DNA from: an uncultured Roseburia sp.
Lineage (GTDB): Bacteria > Bacillota > Clostridia > Lachnospirales > Lachnospiraceae
Length of the DNA stretch: 21,176 nucleotides
NCBI GenBank assembly: GCA_934358955.1
Contig: CAKRLC010000041.1
Coordinates: 1 to 21,176 of the forward strand
Direction of reading: 5' to 3'
The position numbers were made by a program, and so were the translations under genes. The notes under the pieces are model-generated. The model made no database searches. It saw only the letters and a program-made list of their open reading frames with translations, and was not told where the DNA came from. Shown here in pieces: positions 1 to 6,601 of the stretch (position 1 is the stretch's first letter; every line of letters starts with the position of its first letter).

Positions 1-68
1 ATTTATTTTTCACAATTATCATAGCGTAAGTAAAATAGCCTGATCATTACAAAAAGAGGAGAAAGAAA

Positions 69-857
69 ATGCTTATTTATCTTGTATTTCTGATCGTATG
101 CTTTGGCGCATCGATCGTAGGTGCTATCTGTGGAATCGGTGGTGGAGTGATCATCAAACCGGTTCTTGATTCTTTTGGAGTGTTGGATGTAACTGCCATC
201 AGCTTCTTATCCGGCTGTACGGTTCTTTCCATGACAACCTATTCTGTATTGAAGAATAAAATCAGCGGGGAATCACATGTTACAATGAAAACAGGATTTC
301 CACTGGCAATCGGAGCAGCAGTTGGTGGATTGATCGGAAAATGGCTGTTTTCCTATGTAAAATCTTTAAGCAGTGATCCAAACAAGGTTGGAGCTGTGCA
401 GGCATTATGCCTTTTGATCGTTACACTTGGAACTTTGATCTATACTATTTATAAAGCAAAAATCAAGACCTATGAAGTCGACAGCGCAATTGTTTGTGTA
501 CTGATCGGTATTTTTCTTGGAATTATGTCTTCTTTCCTCGGAATTGGTGGCGGACCGATCAACCTGGTTGTTTTGTTCTTCTTCTTTTCTATGCCAACGA
601 AGCTTGCAGCAGAGAATTCCTTATATATTATTTTCTTTTCACAGATCGCAAGCCTGATCTCTACGATTGTGACAGGAAGTGTTCCGGATTTCCAGATCGG
701 TGTGCTGGTACTTATGGTTGCAGGTGGAATTGCAGGTGGAATCTGCGGACGTGCAATCAATAAAAAAATTGATGAGAAGACAGTGGATAAGCTGTTTATC
801 GCATTAATGGTCTTAATGATCGTGATCAATATTTATAATATTTACAAATTTATGTAA
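69..857 (+). CDS. TauE/SafE-family membrane permease (sulfite/sulfur-anion export)
   Basis: A 262-residue, very hydrophobic protein with about seven or eight membrane segments. It shows the internal duplication typical of TauE/SafE permeases: a GIGGG motif at residues 22-26 and again at 158-162, each inside a hydrophobic hairpin. Known family members move sulfite, sulfoacetate or related sulfur anions across the cytoplasmic membrane. The start is supported by AGAGGAG just upstream. Only 23 bases separate it from the sulfatase-maturating enzyme gene, so the two are probably co-transcribed. That context suggests it handles sulfate or sulfite released by the sulfatases; the direction and exact anion are inference. 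Its promoter is not clear in the 68 bases available upstream. Confidence 0.85.
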   Translation: MLIYLVFLIVCFGASIVGAICGIGGGVIIKPVLDSFGVLDVTAISFLSGCTVLSMTTYSVLKNKISGESHVTMKTGFPLAIGAAVGGLIGKWLFSYVKSLSSDPNKVGAVQALCLLIVTLGTLIYTIYKAKIKTYEVDSAIVCVLIGIFLGIMSSFLGIGGGPINLVVLFFFFSMPTKLAAENSLYIIFFSQIASLISTIVTGSVPDFQIGVLVLMVAGGIAGGICGRAINKKIDEKTVDKLFIALMVLMIVINIYNIYKFM

Positions 858-880
858 AAAAGCAGACAGAGGAGGTATTT

Positions 881-1999
881 ATGCCGCCAATCAGTGTTTT
901 GATGAAACCATCTTCAGGGATGTGCAACATGAAATGTGACTATTGCTTTTACTGTGATGAAACACAGAAACGAATCCAGGAATCTTACGGATTTATGTCA
1001 GAGCAGACTCTAAAAAATGTGATCCGTAAGACAATGCTGCGTGCAGAAGGGGCAGTCAGTTACGCTTTCCAGGGAGGCGAGCCGACACTCCGGGGACTGG
1101 AATTTTTTGAAAAAGTAGTGGCGTTTGAAAAACAATATAATAAAAACGGGATCCGCGTGAATAATGCGCTTCAGACCAATGGATATCTGATCGATGAGGC
1201 ATGGTGCAGATTTTTTAAGGAAAATCATTTTTTGGTTGGACTGTCTGTCGATGGAACAAAAGAAATCCACGATACGTATCGCCATAGTAAAAATGGCGAG
1301 CCGACATTTGACAGAGTCTGCCATGCAGCGGAGTTGATGGATATTTATGGTGTGGAATATAATATTCTGACTGTAGTAAACCAAAAGGTAGCGTCAGAAA
1401 TTGCAAAGATTTATGAGTTTTATAAAAAACAGGGATGGCATTATCAGCAATATATTGCCTGTCTTGATCCGTTAGATGAAGCGCATGGAGAAAATGAGTA
1501 TGCACTTGAGCCGGAGCAGTATGGAAGATTTCTGATCGAGCTTTTTGAATTATGGTATGCGGACTGGAAGAACGGTGCACAGCCATATATCCGGCAGTTT
1601 GAAAATTATGTCGGCATCCTTTTAGGGTATCAGCCGGAAGCCTGTGACCAGCGGGGAATCTGTGGGATCCAGAATGTCGTGGAGGCAGATGGAAGTGTGT
1701 ATCCATGTGATTTTTATATGTTAGATGAATATCGTCTTGGTAATTTTAATGCAAATCAGATGGAAGAGATCAATGCAAAAAGAAAAGAGATCGGATTTAT
1801 CGAGCGGTCGCTGCAGTTAAAAGAATCCTGCAAATCCTGTCCGTATTTTACAATCTGCCGTGGTGGATGCCAGAGAAACCGGGATTTTGACCAGGCATCT
1901 GGAATGTATGAAAATTATTTTTGCAAAAGTTATGAGATGTTTTTTGATGTGTGCCTGCCGAAGATGCAAGAGATGGCGGAGACATTGAAGAGAAGATAA
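881..1999 (+). CDS. Anaerobic sulfatase-maturating enzyme (anSME), radical SAM/SPASM
   Basis: This 372-residue protein is a radical SAM enzyme that oxidises the active-site Cys or Ser of sulfatases to formylglycine without oxygen. The radical SAM cluster motif is C15-x3-C19-x2-C22, followed by GGEP at 65-68. The SPASM region carries C255, C261, C276 and C330 for one auxiliary cluster and C317, C320, C326 and C348 for the other. D277, right after C276, is the catalytic base position known from the Clostridium perfringens enzyme, whose length and numbering this protein follows closely (recalled, not aligned here). AGGAGG precedes the ATG. Both sulfatases in the window have Cys-type motifs and are the obvious clients. 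No key residue is missing. Confidence 0.95.
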   Translation: MPPISVLMKPSSGMCNMKCDYCFYCDETQKRIQESYGFMSEQTLKNVIRKTMLRAEGAVSYAFQGGEPTLRGLEFFEKVVAFEKQYNKNGIRVNNALQTNGYLIDEAWCRFFKENHFLVGLSVDGTKEIHDTYRHSKNGEPTFDRVCHAAELMDIYGVEYNILTVVNQKVASEIAKIYEFYKKQGWHYQQYIACLDPLDEAHGENEYALEPEQYGRFLIELFELWYADWKNGAQPYIRQFENYVGILLGYQPEACDQRGICGIQNVVEADGSVYPCDFYMLDEYRLGNFNANQMEEINAKRKEIGFIERSLQLKESCKSCPYFTICRGGCQRNRDFDQASGMYENYFCKSYEMFFDVCLPKMQEMAETLKRR

Positions 2000-2022
2000 C
2001 TTTGTTATTATTTCACAAAAAC

Positions 2023-2075
2023 TACCGCCAAAATATGGAATATCTGTCAATTGAAAAATCTATATTTTGGTGGTA
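2023..2075. repeat. Inverted repeat between anSME and lacI-1 genes
   Basis: Bases 2023-2039 pair with 2059-2075 as a 17-pair stem including two G·U pairs, around a 19-base loop. The core arms are ACCGCCAAAATAT and ATATTTTGGTGGT. On the + strand the stem is not followed by a T-run. On the - strand it is followed by a short T-run. It begins 24 bases after the anSME stop, so it may protect or end that transcript. A DNA-level role before the next gene is also possible. Confidence 0.6.
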
Positions 2076-2091
2076 ATTTAAATATAGAAAT

Positions 2092-2105
2092 TGAAAACGT
2101 TTACA
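2092..2105. promoter_or_regulatory. LacI/CcpA-type operator upstream of lacI-1
   Basis: TGAAAACGTTTACA is a full match to the LacI-family/cre consensus TGWAANCGNTNWCA. The surrounding 18 bases at 2091-2108 (TTGAAAACGTTTACAAAA) recur exactly at 3375-3392 before the sulfatase gene. It lies 27 bases before the chosen regulator start, suggesting autoregulation. A CcpA site is an alternative reading. Confidence 0.65.
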
Positions 2106-2131
2106 AAACAAGATTGGAGAACCAACAGTTT

Positions 2132-3163
2132 ATGAATGCATCGATCCATGATGTAGCAAAAAGAGCAGGTGTTTCCATAGCTACAGTTTCCAGAGTTGTG
2201 AACAATTCTGCCGGTGTGAAAGAAAGCAAGGTTGCAGCAGTAAAGGAAGCACTGGAGTATTATGATTATCAGCCAAGCCAGTTTGGCAGAGGACTTGTAA
2301 CAGGCACGTCCAAAATGATTGGTGTTTATTCACCATTAGCAGGTGGAAGCATGTTTGAAAGTGGATATATGTTAGAGTGCCTGCGGGGAATTGATAATAT
2401 TATCAGAGAAAGTTCTTATAGCCTCTTGCTGATGAATGAATCTGTTTCTTATGAGAAAAGCGAAAAAGCAAAGCCGAAATTTATAGAGTATGTAAACCAG
2501 AAAAAAATAGACGGATTGATCGTACTGACGATTCCAGCTGATGGAAGACTGGAAGGTGCATTAAGTGCCATTATCGAAGATGATTTTCCGGTGGGCTATA
2601 TTGGAAAACGATTTGGTGATAAGGGAATGAATGTGTATGCCAGCTATGAGGAATATATGATGGATGGTATCCGGAGACTTTATGAGAAAGGACACCGGGA
2701 AATCGCTTTTCTTCCACTAAAAAGCAGGAGTGCTACGAACCAGAAGATTAAGAGCAAAGCAGAGATAAAGTATTCTGGCTTAAAAGTAAATATTACAGAC
2801 ACCACGTCAGATATTAACATTGAATTTTTAAGAGATATTTTAAACTATATGATAGAAGAGGAGCAGGTCACGGCAATGATCGCAGAAGATTTGCGATTGG
2901 TAGTTAAGGTACAGAGCATATTATCTACCATGGGAAAGCAGATTGGAAATGATATTTCAGTGATCTGCGTTGAACATGTAAAAAATGAAGGGGCTAAAAT
3001 GCTTCCGAAAATTGATTGTTACTATGTGCCAGCATTACAGTTAGGTGAAACGATTGCTACAGAATTACTTGATAACCTTACCGGGAAAAAAACAAAAGAG
3101 GTTTCCAAAAGGTTTATGCCGGAGTATATGGAAAGAGGATCTGTAAAAGAAATAGAATGTTAG
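2132..3163 (+). CDS. LacI-family transcriptional regulator (lacI-1)
   Basis: A 343-residue DNA-binding repressor-type protein. The N-terminal helix-turn-helix has the family pattern (IHDVAKRAGVSIATVSRVVN), a hinge near residue 55, and a periplasmic-binding-protein-like effector domain after it. I chose the ATG at 2132 because GGAGA lies 11 bases upstream and the protein then begins directly with the HTH. The in-frame TTG at 2051 would add 27 residues unlike the family and would place the operator at 2092 inside the gene. Two identical operators, one before this gene and one in the next promoter, suggest that it controls itself and the sulfatase-GPH-GH3 operon. Its effector is probably a sugar or a desulfated product, which is inference. 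Confidence 0.9.
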   Translation: MNASIHDVAKRAGVSIATVSRVVNNSAGVKESKVAAVKEALEYYDYQPSQFGRGLVTGTSKMIGVYSPLAGGSMFESGYMLECLRGIDNIIRESSYSLLLMNESVSYEKSEKAKPKFIEYVNQKKIDGLIVLTIPADGRLEGALSAIIEDDFPVGYIGKRFGDKGMNVYASYEEYMMDGIRRLYEKGHREIAFLPLKSRSATNQKIKSKAEIKYSGLKVNITDTTSDINIEFLRDILNYMIEEEQVTAMIAEDLRLVVKVQSILSTMGKQIGNDISVICVEHVKNEGAKMLPKIDCYYVPALQLGETIATELLDNLTGKKTKEVSKRFMPEYMERGSVKEIEC

Positions 3164-3173
3164 AATCTATCCT

Positions 3174-3196
3174 GGTGGAAGATGTTATCTTCCACC
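3174..3196 (+). terminator. Hairpin after lacI-1, terminator-like
   Basis: GGTGGAAGAT at 3174-3183 pairs perfectly with ATCTTCCACC at 3187-3196 around a three-base loop, starting 11 bases after the lacI-1 stop. There is no T-run directly after it. A weak second stem (CCTG/CAGG at 3206-3218) is followed by TATTTTT. Together they could end or protect the lacI-1 transcript. Confidence 0.45.
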
Positions 3197-3229
3197 GGAA
3201 AGCTGCCTGAAAAACAGGTATTTTTATGC

Positions 3230-3257
3230 AATAGGAAATTCCCTGGAATTCCCTATT
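3230..3257. repeat. Short imperfect inverted repeat
   Basis: Bases 3230-3242 and 3245-3257 are complementary except at one position. The core is a GGAATTCC-like palindrome. It lies between the lacI-1 hairpin and the GC-rich structured element. No function is evident. Confidence 0.5.
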
Positions 3258-3266
3258 ACATAAAAA

Positions 3267-3352
3267 GGCACTAACGTGCCAATGATGTGCACTCGCGCGA
3301 AGATGTAGGTTGTCGCAAGCGACCGCATTCGGCGCGAGCATGTGCAAGGCAC
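3267..3352. other. GC-rich structured intergenic element, possibly repeated or an RNA element
   Basis: This stretch is visibly richer in G and C than its AT-rich surroundings. It folds into nested stems: GTGCC (3276-3280) with GGCAC (3348-3352), CTCGCGC (3292-3298) with GCGCGAG (3332-3338), and an inner GTCG-CAAG-CGAC stem-loop at 3312-3323. GTGCC at 3276-3280 can instead pair with GGCAC at 3267-3271 around a TAAC loop, so two folds exclude each other. A T-rich tract follows at 3358-3367. It resembles intergenic repeats of Lachnospiraceae genomes, but that is an impression and not a search result. It may also act as the lacI-1 terminator or an attenuator. The - strand reading frames across it are low-complexity shadows. 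Confidence 0.6.
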
Positions 3353-3363
3353 AAGCTTTATTT

Positions 3364-3401
3364 TTTTAACAATTTTGAAAACGTTTACAAAATTGTTAAA
3401 A
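3364..3401. promoter_or_regulatory. 38-bp palindromic operator over the sulfatase-1 promoter
   Basis: Bases 3364-3401 form a palindrome centred on the CG at 3382-3383, with a single mismatched pair. Its core TGAAAACGTTTACA (3376-3389) matches the LacI/cre consensus and is identical to the core at 2092-2105. It covers the spacer and most of both promoter boxes, a layout expected for repression by a LacI-family protein. A second perfect palindrome, TTGAAAATTTTCAA, follows at 3408-3421. Confidence 0.75.
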
Positions 3402-3402
3402 T
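3375..3402 (+). promoter_or_regulatory. Predicted sigma-A promoter of the sulfatase-1 operon
   Basis: A -35 box TTGAAA at 3375-3380 and a -10 box TAAAAT at 3397-3402 are separated by 16 bases. Each matches its consensus at five of six positions. The boxes are interleaved with the palindromic operator. Transcription would start near 3409, leaving a leader of about 80 bases before the sulfatase ATG. Confidence 0.6.
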
Positions 3403-3434
3403 GAAAATTGAAAATTTTCAAAAAGGATCAGTAT

Positions 3435-3515
3435 ATGAAATCACCAGATTTTTATATAAATGAAGACACAAAAAGGAGAGGAGAAATTTATGAAAGCAAT
3501 TATGGTAATGTATGA
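3435..3515 (+). CDS. Possible 26-codon upstream reading frame overlapping sulfatase-1
   Basis: An ATG at 3435 with AAAGGA about nine bases upstream opens a 26-codon frame that stops at 3515. It overlaps the sulfatase start in another frame. The peptide begins MKSPDFYINEDTK and matches nothing I recognise. It could couple or tune sulfatase translation, or be a chance ORF. Evidence is only the start codon, a fair ribosome binding site and the overlap. Confidence 0.2.
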   Translation: MKSPDFYINEDTKRRGEIYESNYGNV

Positions 3516-4992
3516 TTCCCTGAACCGCGAAATGCTGGAATCATACGGCTGCAACTGGACCAAAACACCGAATTTTAAAAGACTTGCAGAGAAATGTGTA
3601 CAGTTTGAACAGTGCTATGTAGGAAGCATGCCATGTATGCCAGCAAGAAGGGAACTCCAGACAGGAAGGATTAATTTCTTCCACAGAAGCTGGGGACCAA
3701 TGGAACCGTTTGATGATTCCATGCCGGAAATTTTAAAGAAGGGAGGAATTTACACGCATTTGGTCAGTGACCATCAGCATTACTGGGAAGATGGCGGTGC
3801 TACCTATCACAATCGCTACTCATCCTGGGAAATTTCAAGAGGGCAGGAAGGAGATAATTGGAAAGCGGATTTGGGACATGGCTACGAGAAAGGTGCCGGA
3901 ACTGTTTTTGAAAATAAGAAAGTAATGTTAGAGTATCCACTCTATGCGAGGATGATGGCACAGGATCAGATCAACCGTGAAGAGATGAATACGGAGGAAA
4001 AAACATCTCAGGCAGTTACCTTTGCAAATGGATTAGAGTTTATTGAAAAAAATCATGGGGAAGACAACTGGTTTTTACAGATCGAGACGTTTGACCCGCA
4101 TGAGCCATTCTATACATTGCCGAAGGATAAAGAATTGTATCCACATCATTTTGAAGGTGATGCAGCAATGGAAGCTGACTGGCCACCATATGCGCCTGCA
4201 GTGGAATCTGAAAATACGATTGAGCATGTCCGTTACAATTATGCCGCATTAGTCAGCAAATGTGACCGTTATCTTGGAAAAGTATTAGATGTCATGGATA
4301 AATATAATCTTTGGGAGGATACGATGCTGATTGTAAATACAGATCATGGTTTCCTGCTTGGAGAACATGGCTGGTGGGGCAAAACAAGTATGCCGATTTA
4401 CAACGAAATAGCACACACACCGTTATATATCTATGATCCGAGACGTGCAGACCTTGCAGGAGAAAAACGTCATGCGATCGTTCAGACGATTGATCTTGCA
4501 CCGACGCTTTTAGAGTATTTTGGAATGGATATTCCAAAAGATATGGAAGGAAAACCGTTAAAACAGGTTATGGACGATGACACACCGATCCGTGATTATG
4601 CAGTATTCGGTTATCATGGAAGCCAGGTGGATGTTACAGATGGCAGATATGTTTATATGCATGCAGCAGCGCATCCGGAAGAAAAAGTTTATGAGTACAC
4701 TTTAATGCCGACACATATGCGCCAGATGTTCCAGACAGAAGAATTACAGAACATTGAACTTGCAGGTCCATTTTCTTTTACAAAGGGATGCAAGGTCATG
4801 AAAATTGAGAAGAAAGATAAGATGGGGGATACGACATCTTTTGGAACAATGCTATTTGATCAGAAGGAAGATCCATCACAGAACACGCAGATCTGGGATG
4901 AAGCTGTAGAAGAACGGATGAAAGGATATATCCGTGAATATATGAAAAAGAATGAAGCACCGGAAGAATTGTATACACGTTTGGGATTGTAA
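3490..4992 (+). CDS. Cys-type sulfatase, cytoplasmic (sulfatase-1)
   Basis: A 500-residue formylglycine sulfatase of the alkaline-phosphatase superfamily, hydrolysing an unknown sulfate ester. The activation motif is C49-M-P-A-R53, which fits C-x-P-x-R but has Ala where most family members have Ser. Probable metal or active-site residues are D9, H204 in FDPHEPF, D285-H286-G287 and K298. No signal peptide or lipobox is present, so it should act in the cytoplasm on imported substrate. The ATG at 3490 follows AAAAGGAGAGGAG at good spacing. The upstream in-frame ATG at 3460 has no ribosome binding site and would put ten extra residues before the core. It is followed by a GPH symporter after 53 bases. 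Its SulfAtlas subfamily cannot be assigned by eye. Confidence 0.92.
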   Translation: MKAIMVMYDSLNREMLESYGCNWTKTPNFKRLAEKCVQFEQCYVGSMPCMPARRELQTGRINFFHRSWGPMEPFDDSMPEILKKGGIYTHLVSDHQHYWEDGGATYHNRYSSWEISRGQEGDNWKADLGHGYEKGAGTVFENKKVMLEYPLYARMMAQDQINREEMNTEEKTSQAVTFANGLEFIEKNHGEDNWFLQIETFDPHEPFYTLPKDKELYPHHFEGDAAMEADWPPYAPAVESENTIEHVRYNYAALVSKCDRYLGKVLDVMDKYNLWEDTMLIVNTDHGFLLGEHGWWGKTSMPIYNEIAHTPLYIYDPRRADLAGEKRHAIVQTIDLAPTLLEYFGMDIPKDMEGKPLKQVMDDDTPIRDYAVFGYHGSQVDVTDGRYVYMHAAAHPEEKVYEYTLMPTHMRQMFQTEELQNIELAGPFSFTKGCKVMKIEKKDKMGDTTSFGTMLFDQKEDPSQNTQIWDEAVEERMKGYIREYMKKNEAPEELYTRLGL

Positions 4993-5045
4993 AAATAAAA
5001 GGTTGCTTCAATCCTGAATTTAAGGTATCGTGAAAGGGGAACATT

Positions 5046-6398
5046 ATGAATCAGAACTATGAAAAAGCAAAATTTATTGATGTATTTAAATATTCGTTTG
5101 GAGGACTGGGATCAAACCTTGCATTCTTCCTGGTAATGTCTTATTTGACATTCTTTTATACCGATATTTTTGGAGTAAATACCTATGCAGTAGCGACATT
5201 AATGCTTGTATCCAGATTTATCGACGCATTTACAGATCCGATTATGGGTATGATCGGTGATAATACAAGAAGTAAAATGGGAAAATATCGTCCGTGGATC
5301 ATCTTTGGAGCACCGGTACTTGGATTATTAATTTTCTTACTGTTTACAGCACCTGAGATGTCTGCGACAATGAAAATTGTATATGCGTATGTGATCTATA
5401 TTTTATATTCACTGGCATCTACTGTTGTAAATATTCCTTATCATGCATTGACACCAGTGCTTTCAGAAGATCCTCAGCAGAGAACGGAAATTGTTGCATG
5501 GAAACAGGGAATGGGAACTGTTTCACAGTTTATCATTACAATCCTTGCATTACCATTGGTAGATCTTTTTGGTGGTGGAAAACAGGGATGGGCCCTTTAT
5601 GGAGCACTTATCGGTATTCTTACAACCATCTCTTTCTGGATCTGTGCATGGGGCGGAAAGAAATATGATAAAGTAGATACAGAAGTAAAAACAGAGAAGT
5701 TTAATTTAAAAGAAAATTTACAGCTTCTTGCAGGAAATAAACCGATGCTTATGCTTATGATCGCATTTGGTACAGACGTTCTTGCAAATGCTACTTACAG
5801 TGCAGTAAATATGTATTACTTCAAATACGTACTTGGAAGAGAAGATTTAGTATCACCGGTCGCAACTGCAATTTTAGTAGGAAGTATTATTTCAATTCCA
5901 TTACTTCCACCACTTACGAAATTATTTGGTAAAAAGAGATTATACTGGTTTGGAAGTCTGTTATCTATTTTACCGCTTGCTGTTATGTGGATCAAACCGA
6001 CTGCACCGGTGATCGTGCTTATGAGTATGATGGGCGCATTTGGATTTGTTTCAAAACTTCCTGGTAACCTTGGCTGGGCAATGCTGCCGGAATGTTCTGA
6101 TTATGCAGAATGGAAATATGGAAAACGTGGAGATGGTTTATTATCTTCATCCCTGACATTCATTAATAAATTCGGTATGGCGATCGGCGGATTTATTGCA
6201 AGCTTTTTCCTTGGTCTGGTTGGGTTCGTAGCAAACCAGGATCAGTCACAGTCGGTTATTAATATGATCGTATTTTTAAGATTTGGTATGCCGATTTTAG
6301 GTTATGTCGCATCTTTGATCTCAATGTATTTCTATGAGATCACAGACAAGAAATATGAAGAGATCCGTAAAGATCTGGATGCAAGACATGCAAAATAA
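5046..6398 (+). CDS. GPH-family (MelB-like) glycoside/cation symporter
   Basis: A 450-residue membrane protein of the glycoside-pentoside-hexuronide:cation symporter family with about twelve membrane segments. The signature runs R57-FIDAFTDPIMG with D60 and D64, equivalent to the cation-site Asp pair of MelB, then GKYRPW at 79-84. AAAGGGG lies upstream of the ATG. It sits between the sulfatase and the GH3 gene, so the likely cargo is a glycoside, perhaps sulfated or uronic. The family includes transporters for melibiose, glucuronides and, in YihO, sulfoquinovose. The specific substrate here is not determinable from sequence. Confidence 0.9.
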   Translation: MNQNYEKAKFIDVFKYSFGGLGSNLAFFLVMSYLTFFYTDIFGVNTYAVATLMLVSRFIDAFTDPIMGMIGDNTRSKMGKYRPWIIFGAPVLGLLIFLLFTAPEMSATMKIVYAYVIYILYSLASTVVNIPYHALTPVLSEDPQQRTEIVAWKQGMGTVSQFIITILALPLVDLFGGGKQGWALYGALIGILTTISFWICAWGGKKYDKVDTEVKTEKFNLKENLQLLAGNKPMLMLMIAFGTDVLANATYSAVNMYYFKYVLGREDLVSPVATAILVGSIISIPLLPPLTKLFGKKRLYWFGSLLSILPLAVMWIKPTAPVIVLMSMMGAFGFVSKLPGNLGWAMLPECSDYAEWKYGKRGDGLLSSSLTFINKFGMAIGGFIASFFLGLVGFVANQDQSQSVINMIVFLRFGMPILGYVASLISMYFYEITDKKYEEIRKDLDARHAK

Positions 6399-6458
6399 AT
6401 AAAGATTGACCGAGCTCTTTAAAGTGAGAGATGCTTTTTGTCCGAAGGGCAGGAGAAG

Positions 6459-6521
6459 TATAATAATTAGAATTTGCCGGGGCGATGTTTCTGATCCAGG
6501 AGCAGTTGTTTCCCGGCAAAT
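6459..6521 (+). promoter_or_regulatory. Possible internal promoter -10 and 5' hairpin before the GH3 gene
   Basis: A perfect TATAAT at 6459-6464 has only a poor -35 box upstream. A start about seven bases downstream would fall next to a perfect ten-pair stem, ATTTGCCGGG (6472-6481) with CCCGGCAAAT (6512-6521), around a 30-base loop. That would place a strong hairpin at the very 5' end of a GH3 transcript, a known way to protect mRNA. Otherwise it is an intra-operon processing stem. A small GCACAG/CTGTGC hairpin follows at 6557-6571. Confidence 0.45.
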
Positions 6522-6601
6522 ATTAATGATACATAAAATATTTTGAAAACAGGACAGCACAGTTTCTGTGCAGATTAAAATAAAAGAAGGAGAAAAGAAA
6601 T

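Noticed and set aside
1215..1706. A 163-codon - strand frame inside the anSME gene
   Set aside because: It is antisense to a strongly supported gene with all its catalytic cysteines; its His- and Pro-rich product is typical of a shadow frame.
2092..2105. Reading the TGAAAACG sites purely as CcpA cre sites
   Set aside because: They fit cre, but the exact 18-bp duplication around a LacI gene and the extended palindrome favour a local regulator. CcpA is kept as an alternative, not the main call.
3114..3421. Two - strand frames of 65 and 77 codons across the lacI-1/sulfatase-1 gap
   Set aside because: They cover the GC-rich structured element and palindromic operator, have no ribosome binding sites, and are best explained as translations of non-coding DNA.
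3460..3489. Earlier ATG for sulfatase-1
   Set aside because: It has no ribosome binding site, while AAAAGGAGAGGAG lies within this stretch at the right distance from the ATG at 3490.
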